A DNA stretch of 64,000 nt. Source: Hemibagrus wyckioides. Taxonomy: Eukaryota > Chordata > Actinopteri > Siluriformes > Bagridae. The translations under genes and the position numbers were made by a program. Below, one piece after another: positions 11,701-22,730 of this stretch (its first letter is position 1; each line of letters begins with the position of its first letter). The notes beneath the pieces are model-generated. The model was not told the DNA's origin. It made no database searches and was given only the letters and a program-made list of their open reading frames with translations. The stretch spans positions 13,627,501-13,691,500 of the forward strand of contig NC_080727.1 of assembly GCF_019097595.1 (NCBI RefSeq), read 5' to 3'.

Positions 11701-14700
11701 GCTCATGGGATTGAGGTTTTTTGTCAACAATCCAATTGTAAATGGTCTCCATTAGCACCTATTTTTTTTTTTCTTTTTACTCCTCAGGATGAAAGTCAGT
11801 AGAAAATGTCTTGGCCAATTACAACACTTCATTTCGATAAACAGGCAGCTGTGCAACAAGCATAATGGATGAATAGATTCTCCATGTCATAGGCTGTGTT
11901 GACGGTCTTTATATCACACAAGTGTATTGTGTAGTAGTACATTAAAAAAATCAGTCCATTTCTTCTTTAACTGTTGTGTGTGTCCTTGCAGGAGCAGGTG
12001 CACGAAACATGCATTCTTATTGCTGGATTTCATTTTTAAGTTAAAGGTTGAAAAAAGGAAAAAGATTCTTTGTACTCACCTTTGATCAACTGATCATAGA
12101 ACTGAGGTTCGATGGCCCCCACAGCTACGTGCTTCCCATCAGACGTCTGATACGTGTCGTAGAACGGAGCTCCACTGTCCAGCATGTTCTCCCCACGAGG
12201 CCGGTTCCACAGACCAAGACTGCGAGACTTCCACATAAATGAACCCACATACGCTGCTCCCTCCACCTGGGCGCACACACACAAATAAATCTAAAAATAT
12301 ATACACAAAGAAATTGGTCTTCTTAATGGTGTGACTATAAATGACCATAACTGAATGCATTATCTAATGGATCATTATATGAAATTATGTCTTTGTATTA
12401 TTGCAATTCATGGGGTTCCTCAAAATTAAGACCTTGTTTTAGTAGTTTCGTTAATGTACTTTGTTGGTGTTTTTAAAATGGAATATTTCTGCTCATTTTC
12501 GGGTCTTAGATATCTCTTAAATAAATGGGTTATAAATAATGTGTCCTTCATTTGGTCACTACATTGAAAAATATATATATATATATATTGAAAAAAATAA
12601 ATACAGAAATAAATAAATAAACACACACCACACACACAAACACAGCCATGACATTGTTAAATGTTATCCCATTACTGTCTAGACTTTAATTAATGACCAT
12701 GAAGCCGTGAGTTACTGGTGAACTTCGTTTGATAAGCTTTATGTATTAAATCACGATTTCTTTTAACAAGGACATATAAATAAAATAATAAATCAAGAGC
12801 GTGATAAATAAAATAATAAATCAAGAGCTTGAACATAGCAAGACCTGATCCTCCATTTCAATTTTCTGATCGTACGTTTGTCATTTATGTTTGCACACTT
12901 AAGACTTTTGTGTCGTCTTCAAGTTTTGGTCTTGATGTGTACCTGCATATAAGCTCACGGTTAAGATTATCACAGTTACCACAGACTCAGTGAGATCAAT
13001 TCAGTAATATCTCACATCTCAATTAACCCATAATATACATATTACTCTGTTATTTTATATGATCTCAGGTCATTTCAATTATGCCAGATTACCTCAGTTA
13101 TCCCATATAATCTCAAGTTCCCCAAAGTATCTCAATCATCCCAGATTATTGCAGATTTCTCAAATTATCTAAATTATCCCAGATGCACTAAATCCTCCAT
13201 TAGTTTCTCTCTCAAATTACCTTACATCCCTCAGATTATGTTAGCTCAGATTACTTCCATTAGATGACATCTTAGAAATTTCTCTGCTAACTTAATTCAG
13301 CTACTCTAATCCAGCTCGTCTATAAAGAATGGAACCTAGAGGGGCGGTGGTAGCTCAAGTGGTTAAGGCTCTGGGTCCGTTGGGCCCTTAACCCCACAAG
13401 CTCCAGGGGTGCTGTATCATGGCAGATTTCACTGTGAAGTAATGTATATGTGACAAATTAAGACAACTTGGCTGAGTAGAGGATGCTGTGCTGAATGTTT
13501 TAAATAATTCGCAATTTTTCCTCCAGACTTCTCTGAAGACAGAAAGAAGGTGGGATTTGTCCTAAATGCTACCTCAATAAAAAATTTTCCATACTTATGT
13601 GAGTGGACAAAGATAATCAAATTTTAATTAGGCACAGTGTGATTTAGCTGTCAGACTGCTTTACGTTCCATACCAGTGATGAGGATACATGTGTTAGTCA
13701 CTGCCAAACTAGTGTTTCACCTCACAGGTGCAGGGATGGCGTTAAGGGAATTATATGACAGAAGTCATTACTGCTTGGCAGAGAAAGAGCTAAATATCAT
13801 GACAGCAGCCATGCTGCACTAAAGATTTGCACTGGGTGTAATTACGTAGTTGTGTGAATGGATCCAGAAAAAAAAGTACCTTTGAAATGTGGGCATGTTT
13901 ACAGAGAATCAGCCATGTGTTGAAGTTATATACACTATATTGCCAAAAGTATTCGCTCACCCATCCAAATAATCAGAATCAGGTGTTCCAATCACTTCCA
14001 TGTCCACAGGTGTATAAAATCAAGCACCTAGGCATGCAGACTGTTTTTACAAACATTTGTGAAAGAATGGGTCGCTCTCAGGAGCTCAGTGATTTCCAGC
14101 GTGGAACTGTGATAGGATGCCACCTGTGCAACAAATCCAGTCGTGAAATTTCCTCGCTCCTAAATATTCCACAGTCAACTGTCAGCTGTATTATAAGAAC
14201 GTGGAAGTGTTTGGGATCAACAGCAACTCAGCCACGAAGTGGTAGGCCACGTAAACTGACGGAGCGGGGTCAGCGGATGCTGAGGCGCATAGTGTGAAGA
14301 GGTCGCCAACTTTCTGCAGAGTCAATCGCTACAGACCTCCAAACTTCATGTGGCCTTCAGATTAGCTCAAGAACAGTGCGCAGAGAGCTTCATGGAATGG
14401 GTTTCCATGGCCGAGCAGCTGCATCCAAGCCATACATCACCAAGTGCAATGCAAAGCGTCGGATGCAGTGGTGTAAAACACGCCGCCACTGGACTCTAGA
14501 GCAGTGGAGACGCGTTCTCTGGAGTGACGAATCGCGCTTCTCCATCTGGCAATCTGATGGACGAGTCTGGGTTTGGCGGTTGCCAGGAGAACGGTACTTA
14601 TCTGACTGCATTGTGCCAAGTGTAAAGTTTGGTGGAGGGGGGATTATGGTGTGGGGTTGTTTTTCAGGAGCTGGGCTTGGCCGCTTAGTTCCAGTGAAAG

Positions 14701-17700
14701 GAACTCTGAATGCTTCAGCATACCAAGACATTTTGGACAATTCCATGCTCCCAACTTTGTGGGAACAGTTTGGAGCTGGCCCCTTCCTCTTCCAACATGA
14801 CTGTGCACCAGTGCACAAAGCAAGGTCCATAAAGACATGGATGACAGAGTCTGGTGTGGATGAACTTGACTGGCCTGCACAGAGTCCTGACCTCAACCCG
14901 ATAGAACACCTTTGGGATGAATTAGAGCGGAGACTGAGAGCCAGACCTTCTTGTCCAACATCAGTGTGTGACCTCACAAATGCGCTTCTGGAAGAATGGT
15001 CAAAAATTCCCATAAACACACTCCTAAACCTTGTGGACAGCCTTCCCAGAAGAGTTGAAGCTGTTATAGCTGCAAAGGGTGGACCGACGTCATATTGAAC
15101 CCTATGGATTAGGAATGGGATGTCACTTAATTTCATATGCGAGTCAAAGCAGGTGAGCGAATACTTTTGGCAATATAGTGTATGTACATTGAGGCTTTTT
15201 GGATTACATTTAATGTATGTAATGTGTGTATGATTGACAGTATGGAGAAAAAAAAAAAAATCCCTGCATTCAGGCAACAAACTGTGTAGAGTGCTGAACT
15301 TGGAAGATATTAATAGGCACAAATGTAGTATTTAACTAGAATTTTAGGCTGTAATAAACCCATAATGTGTACAAGTCCCCAAAGATAATTCTCAGCGGCT
15401 GTCTAAAGTTAGCGACGTCCCTCGTCAACTTAATCTGGAAAGAAGGGCTTCTGTCTCATCTCTTTAACTGCGCCTCCTTGTTTCCATTCCTCACTTCCTC
15501 CTCCTTCCTCTTGAATGCGGAGAAAGGAAGCAAGGACAAATGTAATGAGACATCTCGCTCACTGAAGCACAGACTGGAACAAATCTGCATTTACACACAT
15601 CGGCGTATGATTACACACTTAATGAAAACACTATGGCACGTGTACACACAACACAGCACGTGCATCATGCTGAGGGTTTCACTGACAGGCGTGTTTTAAT
15701 GCACATTTTACATCATACAGTTCCCTTTACTGACATGCAGCAAAGTAGAAACACACCATCAATCAACCCTCAGCATTAATATACCACAAATAATATTAAC
15801 AAAATAAAGAATGTGTTATTAATTGATGGATTTTATGTTAATAGTTCAGCTGCAAATCACAGGTTTATATTAATAAGCCCAATCTATTACACTGTCATTT
15901 CTATAGTAATAATTCATCTGTAGGGACTTTTATGGCAAAAGGTCTACACAATCGCTACCTAATGAAAAACTGACTTTAAATAGCATGTTATTTAACAAAG
16001 AAAATCATATAATCATTGATGGAGTGGTGAAGAAACAATGTCAATGCCAGATCACTGTAACAGTAAGAGGGACATGGGAAAGTCTTCAAGGCAGGTAATA
16101 TGACAGGCTGATTTATTTTGTTTTTTGGCTTGTTACCTACTAAGAGAGAAAAAAGAGACTTGGTGAGGGATCCACCACTTCCCTCTTTTCCCAACTTTTT
16201 ATGCAGCTATAAATAAAAGTTATAAAGCATCATTCATTAATAAATTAATAAAATGCAGTAATTATTGCTGTATTGGAATAAAACACACAGCATTGGGTGT
16301 TCTGTTAGTCTCTCAAAAGTAATCATGCTTGGTGTAGTCTCTGACAGCAGAAGGTCTGGACTCCACAGCAGCTTTTATTGGACATGGACCACCCAAAAGG
16401 GCATCTGACTGACATGTAAAGCAACCAATCACAGTTTGTTCGGTTCAGCGTCATGTTTAGGGGCGTGAAAATATAAAGTCGATGTCCGTACAAAAACAGA
16501 CTGGTGTGCAAAGATAAGAAAGGTAAATAAAAATCCAACTGAGTTTATATCGTGAACTTCGCGTTATTTGGAAAATCCAGCGTTTATCTCATTTACATAA
16601 GCGGTCTATGTCACAGTTATAAACACTTCATTTAAAAAAATGCGACACTCGCTTCTTAGGAATCCGAAAAGTGTTTATAATTTTGTGTGCCATATGCATC
16701 AAACTTACAGCCAGAGGTTCGTGGATGACATTTGAAGCTGAGACTATGCTTGGCATGGTAAAGAAGCTTCACTTCATCACACACACATCATAATCCAAAT
16801 ATTAATATTAAAAATATGCATTTATCAGCATTTATTAACATGCTGTAATTGAAAGCAGAAAATTTGTTTTAGAGGAAGAATCACAAATGACGGAAATGGA
16901 GCAGAAAACAAGCAACTGACTCTCACACACTCACTCACTCACTCTCTCTCTCTCTCTCTCTCTCATACACACACACACACTATCAGGCTATCACAGAGTA
17001 GACAGAGCTTCAGACTGAGGGCAGAAAGTCTGGACTCAATAGCAGCTTTTACTGGCTACAGACCACCCAAGAGGGCGTTTGACTGACATGTAAAGCAACC
17101 AATCAATTTGTTTTGTTCAGCGTCATGTTTAAGGGCGTGAAAACAAAGTTGATGTCCCTACAAAATAGAGATGGTGTGCAACCACAGATTGTTGTAAACA
17201 TGGCTTCCTTGAGGTAAAGTAGAGCGTCACAGGTTTGTTTCTAAGTGAACTGTAAAAAAACATGACCCAAAAAGTCTGTAAAATCCAACTAATAAGATGA
17301 CGACTTCAAAACTCTCCAATTTTGTGTGCCGTATGAATTAGACGTTTAGCTCACAGCCTGTGGTTGAGGTGGTAAAGAAGCTTCACTTCAGCGCACACAC
17401 ACACACACACACACAATTATCCAAATATTAATATTAAACAAATTCATTAGAATAAGTAGAAATAAGTTAACAAAATGAACATCTTAATTCATTTGCTTGC
17501 TGCCAAAATTCCATACCAGAGCTCAGGAATTCTATGCAAATAAGGACAATACAACTAGCATTAATACAATAACAAGACTTTCTTGCAGTTATTACGTGTC
17601 TGTGTGTCAATGGCTAGCCTACATGTGGCAGAGCTTCATGATCATTCTTTGCTGTAGGTTTATGACCATCGCCTGATGTTTTAAATCCCTTTACTGCGAA

Positions 17701-20700
17701 AAGAAGACTTCTTACAAGAAATACCGATATGCTGTAGTGTAGGCGACAGAAGACACGGCAGAAAAGCAGCTGTGTGACATCTGTGTGTGTGTGTGTTTAG
17801 AAGCAGCATGGATTAAAAACTCATCTGTCAGCAGGCATGAATATTTCATGCTTCAATTTCCAGTGCAAATCTGTTTATCGCGCTATCCTCTGGTTGCTCC
17901 TACATTAAAGCCACACACCGCAGCCCTTCATTCAGACATTTAACCCTATTAATATTTAAAACAATATTAAAGCAGCATTTATGATTCCTAGTCCAAACTT
18001 TGTTTGCCACTTCAATTTTCCATCACAGAATTGATGCCAAAAAGCTGAAATTTTCGAAGCATACTATTTTATTGATTATTTATTACATTGCTTTCGATTT
18101 CCTGCCTCTGTCTGTTATGAATGGTGTTAATTATGAGTGTGATGAGTGTTTGATTTTAAAAAAAAAAAAAAATGCTAAATCATTCATTACTGTCAGTTAT
18201 TTGGAGTGAAATATTTGTTGGATTTTTATGACTATAAACAGGGTCAAGGTCACAGCAAATAGTTTCCAAAGTAGATTTTAAGGGTATTTGAGGCTTGTTG
18301 GCTGTGGAGGAGATTCTATCACCACACTGGCTTGGTGTTCTATTAATTAAAGAAAGATGCATCATACGTTTCTTCCTTTTATACCCATTTTACATGTAAT
18401 GCCTGTTATCATCACCACTCACCTTCCGGACAATGTACAGCATGTTTATTAATACGTTTAGATTCTGTGCCAGGTCCATCATTCAGGTGCCAGTGAATAA
18501 GCAGTTACTATGGCAATAACAACGTATGGTATTAGAACAGCAAGATTAATATAAACCTGTGATCCGCAGCTGCACTACTGTCAGAGCTGCTGTTATAGAT
18601 AAATTATACACAAATAGAAATGACATGGATATTCATTAAGCAATTAAAGTCACATCATTCTGTTATTAGATGGAAACATTAAATGAACCTCTTGACTTGT
18701 ATCCGTATGGGTTTTTGCATTATAGCCATATAGCTGACCGAGTAACTACATGTACGTGCAGTTGTTCCTGATAAAGTGTACACCAACCAGCCATAACATT
18801 ATGACCACCGGCCTAATATTGTGTTGGTCCCCCTTTGGTTCCCAAAACAGCCCTGACCCGTCATGCAATTAACTTCTTCAGCAATTTGAGCAACAGTAGC
18901 TCGTCTGTTGGATCGGATCACACGGGCCAGCCTTCGCTCTCCACGTGCATCAATGAGCCTTGGTCGCCCGTGACCCTGTCGCTGGTTCACCACTGTTCCT
19001 TCCTTGGACCACTTTTGATCGATTCTGACCACTGCAGACCAGGAACTCCCCACAAGAGCTGCAGTTTTGGAGATGCTCTGATCCAGTCCTCTAGCCATCA
19101 CAATATGGTCCTTGTCAAACTCGCTCAAATCCTTACACCCATTTTTCCTGCTTCTAACACATCAACTTTGAGGACAAAATGTTCACTTGCTGCCTAATAT
19201 ATCCCACCCACTAATAGGTGCCATGGTGAGGAGATAATCAGTGTTATTCACTTCACCTCTCAGTGCTCAGAATGTTATGACTGATCAGTGCATATACACA
19301 CGATATTCACTATCACACTTGTGTGGCCACCTGTACACCTGCCCTTTCATGCAAGTATCCAGTCAGACATTCATCTGGGGGCAGCACAAGCCATAGAGAT
19401 CTCAGAGACTTTGAATGTGATAAATACATGGTCAGTGAATGCAGAATCAAGCATCTCTCCAAAAGACAGCTTGTGCTTTTTCATTACTCTTACTGAAAGC
19501 TGACTGGTACAAATGTGTCAATGTGTGTCAGAGGACGCACCATGCTGGCATCGATGATTTGGCCCTGGCCTGATTTGCTCCTTTCCAGCAAAGCCAGAAC
19601 GATCCCCAAAGCACACATCAGGCCTCCTCCTGCAAAGTCAGCCACCAAGTTCAGCGGGGCATAGGGTTTCTCTGAGCTGCGGCCCAACATGGACAGCAGT
19701 CCTGTTCCAGACACAAGGGGAAATTCAAAAAGAATACAAGTACAAAGACTCAAACAGATCTGCCCTAAAGGCTTTCCTGTCTTGGAACAGGAGTTCTTGC
19801 TGACTGACACTGGAGACTCCTTCCAGAAATGTGAATCCTTACAGAAAACATCACTAAATCATGGATTATACAGAATCTTTAAAGAGGTTTAAAATGTACT
19901 GCCGTCTATACAAGTCCATGTGAATAAGCTGTTGCTATAGAAACAATAATGTATTAGAAATAGTGCATTAATATAAAGCTGTGTCTTGCAACTAGACTAT
20001 CATAAGAGCTGCCGTTACAGAACATTAATCTTACCTTACGCTTAAACAACAGTTCAATAAATGTACAACATTTTGGTTAACTCTGTCAATTATTACTGCA
20101 ACTTCAGAAAAACAGTTTCTGCCAGAGAGCTGTTGACTTCTGTATTCTAATCGGTCAGAAGGTGTTTTCCTCAGAGCCGTTTGGTGGATTTGTGACATGT
20201 GGATTATTACCACACACATTTGTGTAACCCTGCCTGCAGGAGGCACATTCAGATGGGTTTTCTCAGTAACTTCATGCACTTTTGCTAAAGCCCCAGCTTA
20301 ACCTGCTGGGTTTTTTTTTTTAACATGTCCTTCAGGATTTTGATAAATGTAAGGAATAAAAATTGACTATTGCATCTTTTAGTTGGCAAGGCTTCAGATG
20401 ATGCTATGAACATATGGAGCATGAAAATGGAAAGTAGGCGAATTTCATGTCGGTCTTTATTACAGCTGTTTTAGAAAAGCCACAAATGAGTTTCTGCTTT
20501 AAGCTCACACCAAATAACAGATGGGAGACCAAGCATGAAGCTGGACTGTTTCGCTTTGTTCCACTTTGTTGCATGGACATGATTTTTTACATTAATGTCA
20601 CTTTTCACAAACGAATAGAGCAATTTCATGCACAGGGACAATTTTACTATGACTACCATGCCCCCCACCACCACCACCAACACACACACAGTATATTAAA

Positions 20701-22381
20701 CTACCAGAATCTTCTTTCATGAGCAGATGATTAGTCTACAAAAAATGAGGGATGAGATAGGACATGCTGTAATAAAAAAAATAAACAACACCTGAGCTCT
20801 AGAAAATGAACATTTTTGAATGCATTGATTCATTTTCTAGAACAGCAGCCCTGACAGTTGACAATTATTGTTTGTTCATTCACAGGAAATGTAAGAGATA
20901 ACAGGAACAGACTTGTTTCATGGATATTTCTCAACATTAAACTATAAAAACAATAATAATAATAATAATAATACACCTGATGTCCAGTAATAGGAAAATA
21001 ACTACTCTCTCCTCTCATCCATTCATTCCTCTAACAGTAATCATCTACTCTTGAAAGAAGGAACAATATTTACTATAAAGTGCATTAATATAAACCTGTG
21101 ATTTGAAACATACTCATTTATACTTTCTAATGACAAGGTACAGCAATTATATTTAATAAATAGATCTATATACAAGACTATCAGAGATTAGATAGAATCT
21201 GAAAACACATTAATATAAACCTCTAATACAGATATATTACTGTCAGATTTTCTGTAATAAAAAATTTATCAAAACCTTCTGAACAGACTGAATTCATACT
21301 TCAACAGCTCTGGGGTATAAAGAGAAAATACAAGCAGTGCTATCAGTGTAGCAGCAGGTGGAGGTGAGCTACATACCAGACATGGCCAGGTAGTTAATGT
21401 CGTGTCCTGCAGCTTTGGCGTAGGAGCCGCTCTGGCCATATCCTGTGAGTCGAGCATAAATAAGGCGAGGATTTGCCTTCAGCAGCTCTTCAGGACCTAA
21501 GCCCAACTTCTCCATCACCCCTTTAACCCAGGAAAGAAATAGAAAGCATAGCACAGGAAGGTTATGAATTTAAATCTCAGCACCAAAAATAAATGCAATC
21601 GAAATATACACTTCGACTTAAGTAAGATTCATTTTTATTGATTTTTTTTTCTTAGTCATGATATTATTTTATTAATTTGTTCTATTGAAAAGCATTTCAG
21701 GTAACTGTTAAGGGTTAAACAAATATATAACATATGCATTTGTAGGAAAATAATATAAGAACTCATTAATATAAAGCTGTAATTTGTAGTTGTATTACTG
21801 TCAGAACTGCTGCTCAAGAAAATGAATCAACTCCATCTGACCAATCAGAATCCAGTATTAAACAGCTCTCTGGCAGAAACTGTTTTTCTACAATGTCAGA
21901 AATACTTGACAGACAGTTGACCAACACTTTGTATATTTATTAAGCCTTTGTTTAACCACTGAAGGTTTTTTCGATAATGATCAATTTCAGTGTACACTAC
22001 TCTCACATTTATTTAAACACACACATTTAATTTCCATGTTTATATTTAACACATTTATGTAGTGTTAAAAATTAAATGTGCCTAAGCTAACTGTCAGCAT
22101 TTAGAAACACCGCGTCCATTTTATTTCGACTGACCTTTCCGGAAGGGTTCAAGAACTACGTCTGACTGAAGGCACAGTTTTTTCAGCACAGCCACGCCCT
22201 GTGGACTCTTCAGGTTCAAGGCCACGGACTGTTTGCCTCGTGCTTGTGAGTCCATTGCCATGGAGACCTTTGTCCGATCTACGCGGATCACTCGGGCCCC
22301 GAAATCAGACAGGATCATTCCACAAAAGGGTGCCGGGGCAAGTCCAGCTAACTCAATCACACGTACTCCAGCTAGCGCCAT
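8357..22381 (-). CDS. amacr: Alpha-methylacyl-CoA racemase, complete five-exon coding region
   Basis: The enzyme interconverts the R and S forms of 2-methyl-branched acyl-CoAs (from phytanic/pristanic acid and bile-acid precursors) so that peroxisomal and mitochondrial beta-oxidation can proceed. It is a CaiB/BaiF-type (family III CoA transferase) protein. The coding exons on the minus strand are 22381-22135, 21520-21377, 19701-19541, 12266-12080 and 8766-8357. They join in phase to 382 codons, the same length as I recall for human AMACR. Catalytic residues are in place: His122 (GHDINYLAM), Asp152 ([10 protein letters not shown]) and Glu237 (GAIEPQFY). The C-terminus KARL ends in ARL, a peroxisomal PTS1-type signal; human ends in KASL. 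slc45a2 lies on the same strand just beyond the 3' end, as in human 5p13. No break was seen, so the gene should be functional. Confidence 0.97.
10359..11173. mobile_element. Pogo/Tigger-like non-autonomous DNA element
   Basis: 815 bp flanked by TA on both sides. Left end CAGTGTAACCTTGACTTACG; right end, read inverted, CAGTAATACCTTGACTTACG. Both ends continue with repeated 'tacgag/atacgagc' subterminal words. There is no transposase frame inside, so it is a MITE. The CAGT ends, TA target and 'cttgacttacgag' type suggest the pogo/Tigger branch, but that assignment is by resemblance. Confidence 0.75.
11387..11522. repeat. Degenerate minisatellite, unit about 30 bp
   Basis: Successive blocks share the pattern 'gtga(t)..gtcatt/gatca..gga(a)ca', with 'gtgatcagtgatc'-like words repeated four to five times. 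The copies are strongly diverged. Confidence 0.5.
12080..12266 (-). CDS. amacr: amacr coding exon 4
   Basis: 187 bases, starting [10 protein letters not shown] after a CCCAG acceptor and ending LIK plus one base at GTGAGT. It includes [11 protein letters not shown] with Glu237 of the active site. Confidence 0.96.
12571..12590. repeat. (AT)n microsatellite
   Basis: About nine AT units in amacr intron 3. Confidence 0.85.
12985..13270. repeat. Degenerate minisatellite of 'atctcaRattatcccag' type
   Basis: Words such as 'atctcaa', 'atcccag', 'attatc' and 'agatta' recur every 10-20 bases for almost 300 bases with heavy drift. This indicates an old tandem array. It has no coding potential. Confidence 0.55.
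13336..13480 (+). repeat. tRNA-derived SINE
   Basis: Head 'ggggcggtggtagctcaagt ggttaaggctctgggt' has an A-box-like TAGCTCAAGTGG. It is followed by a tail with 'cccttaaccccacaagctcc'. The B-box part (GGTTCRANNCC) seems deleted. Same head as the minus-strand fragment at 2690-2765. Confidence 0.65.
13931..15182 (+). mobile_element. Tc1-like transposon, nearly intact (family A)
   Basis: About 1,250 bp with near-perfect inverted termini TACACTATATTGCCAAAAGT at the left and its complement at the right, with TA at the insertion edges. It carries one transposase reading frame (14067-15098) interrupted by a single stop. A second member at 45080-46332 has matching termini. It sits in amacr intron 3, in the opposite orientation to the gene. 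Confidence 0.92.
14067..15098 (+). pseudogene. Tc1-like transposase with one internal stop
   Basis: Reading starts [20 protein letters not shown] and runs 343 codons including one TGA at 14295-14297, with the same frame before and after. The N-terminal half has two helix-turn-helix units joined by a GRPRK AT-hook (about residues 60-65). The DDE catalytic part shows [17 protein letters not shown] and [15 protein letters not shown], giving DD and E residues in order. The C-terminus [10 protein letters not shown] is usual for Tc1 proteins. In the sister copy on the minus strand the codon at the stop position is CGA, so the stop looks like a C-to-T change at a CpG. Length is normal for the family. 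It cuts and pastes DNA at TA sites when intact; this copy would be truncated after 76 residues. Confidence 0.92.
15183..16334. other. amacr intron 3, no feature seen
   Basis: The open frame at 15367-15699 (plus) has no recognisable motif and no neighbouring splice context, so I do not call it a gene. The rest is AT-rich. Confidence 0.45.
16335..16860. repeat. Segment duplicated at 17010-17470, copy 1
   Basis: Shares ordered blocks with 17010-17470: 'gcagcttttattgg', 'gaccacccaaaagggc', 'gactgacatgtaaagcaacc', 'cagcgtcatgtttagggg', 'ttttgtgtgccatatg', 'aagaagcttcacttca' and 'ccaaatattaatattaaa'. It contains CCAAT (16425-16429), GGGGCGTG (16460-16467) and TATAAAG (16472-16478) in promoter-like order. 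Confidence 0.75.
16934..16980. repeat. (TC)n(AC)n microsatellite
   Basis: TC run followed by an AC run between the two duplicated segments in amacr intron 3. Confidence 0.9.
17010..17470. repeat. Segment duplicated at 16335-16860, copy 2
   Basis: Collinear second copy of the upstream block, roughly 15-20 percent diverged by eye, with the TATA-like word lost ('gaaaacaaagttg' in place of 'gaaaatataaagtcg'). It includes its own CA repeat at 17393-17415. Confidence 0.75.
17393..17415. repeat. (AC)n microsatellite
   Basis: About 11 AC units inside the second duplicated segment. Confidence 0.85.
18472..18600. repeat. MITE-like dispersed repeat ('attaatataaacctgtgat' family), copy 1
   Basis: Contains 'attaatataaacctgtgatc' and 'actactgtcagagctgctgt'. 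These words recur at 19903-20170, 21745-21905 and 55012-55092 in the window. There is no coding capacity. Superfamily not determined. Confidence 0.6.
18779..19292 (-). mobile_element. Tc1-derived MITE (CAGGCATAACATTATGA family), copy 2
   Basis: Same architecture as the copy at 4865. The helix-turn-helix segment reads [20 protein letters not shown] on the minus strand. The internal junction joining it to the transposase 3' end is present, with a further small deletion beside it. Left terminus 'ccataacattatgaccacc', right 'cagaatgttatgactgatc'. In amacr intron 3, close to exon 3. Confidence 0.85.
19541..19701 (-). CDS. amacr: amacr coding exon 3
   Basis: 161 bases, from [20 protein letters not shown] to [10 protein letters not shown], with catalytic Asp152 and the glycine-rich [12 protein letters not shown] segment. 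It ends in phase 0 at a GTGCGT donor. Confidence 0.96.
19903..20170. repeat. MITE-like dispersed repeat, copy 2 (two arms)
   Basis: The left part has 'gcattaatataaagctgtgt' and 'agagctgccgttacagaa'. The right part, in the opposite sense, holds 'acagtttctgccagagagct' and 'ctaatcggtcagaaggtg', which are the other end of the copy at 21745-21905. This suggests a rearranged element. Confidence 0.6.
20953..20972. repeat. (AAT)n microsatellite
   Basis: Short run of AAT units in amacr intron 2. Confidence 0.8.
21377..21520 (-). CDS. amacr: amacr coding exon 2
   Basis: 144 bases, phase 1 at both ends, residues 83-131 ([20 protein letters not shown] through GHDINYLAM). It holds catalytic His122. Donor GTATGT. 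Confidence 0.96.
21521..22134 (-). other. amacr: amacr intron 1 (between coding exons 1 and 2)
   Basis: 614 bases. Much of it is a copy of the dispersed repeat at 21745-21905. Confidence 0.8.
21745..21905. repeat. MITE-like dispersed repeat, copy 3
   Basis: Most complete copy: 'attaatataaagctgtaatt', 'ttactgtcagaactgctgct', 'tctgaccaatcagaatccag' and 'ctctctggcagaaactgttt' in order. Confidence 0.65.
22135..22381 (-). CDS. amacr: amacr coding exon 1
   Basis: Encodes residues 1-82 plus one base, starting [20 protein letters not shown], the CoA-binding N-terminal Rossmann part. The ATG follows a predicted 3' splice site (AG at 22399-22398) by only 16 bases, so most of the 5' UTR is on another exon. 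Donor GTCAGT at 22134. Confidence 0.95.
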
Positions 22382-22454
22382 CTCTCTCTCTATCTATCTA
22401 GACAGATAAATAAACCCACACAAAAAGAGATATTAGTTGACAAAATTATACAAG

Positions 22455-22662
22455 AGACAGGAGTCAGAGCTGAAGATGTTGAGGTTCTCGTTGGGAATGA
22501 CACGATTGTACAGGATTAGGAACGAGTACATCAGAGGGACAGCTCATGTTGGACGTTTGGAGGACGAAGTTAGGGAGGCCAGATTTAGATGGTTTGGACA
22601 TGTTCAGGGGAGGGAGAGGGAGTGGAAGTATATAGGTAGGAGAATGTTGGATATGTTAAGTT
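22455..22662 (+). mobile_element. LINE reverse-transcriptase C-terminal remnant
   Basis: Plus-strand reading gives RIRNEYIRGTAHVGRLEDEV, then REARFRWFGHVQ and YIGRRMLDM. This is the tail found in many fish LINE-type open frames ('VREARLRWFGHV'). It is a short 5'-truncated fragment inside the predicted amacr 5' UTR intron. Confidence 0.7.
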
Positions 22663-22693
22663 GTCCCTATATCATAATTAAGGAAGTCAGTAT

Positions 22694-22730
22694 AATAATA
22701 ATAATAAGAAGAAGAAGAAGAAGAAGAAGT
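22694..22730. repeat. (AAT)n/(AAG)n microsatellite
   Basis: AAT units followed by AAG units, next to the LINE tail. Confidence 0.8.

Larger units (their letters stand above)
8767..12079 (-). other. amacr: amacr intron 4
   Basis: 3.3 kb. It holds a pogo/Tigger-like MITE (10359-11173) and a degenerate 30-bp minisatellite (11387-11522). The short open frame at 8951-9142 has no recognised similarity. Otherwise AT-rich and unremarkable. Confidence 0.8.
12267..19540 (-). other. amacr: amacr intron 3
   Basis: A 7.3-kb intron with a degenerate minisatellite (12985-13270), a SINE (13336-13480), a Tc1-like element (13931-15182), a duplicated promoter-like module (16335-17470), CT/CA microsatellites, MITE copies (18472-18600 and 18779-19292) and no additional exon that I can support. 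Confidence 0.8.
19702..21376 (-). other. amacr: amacr intron 2
   Basis: 1.7 kb with two arms of a dispersed MITE-like repeat (19903-20170) and an AAT microsatellite. No exon found. Confidence 0.75.

Noticed and set aside
14390..15322. 310-codon minus-strand open frame
   Set aside because: It is the antisense shadow of the Tc1-like transposase at 14067-15098; the same shadow occurs at 45066-45548 opposite the sister copy.
15367..15699. 110-codon plus-strand open frame
   Set aside because: It lies inside amacr intron 3, opposite the gene, has no recognisable domain or splice context, and its composition is not coding-like.
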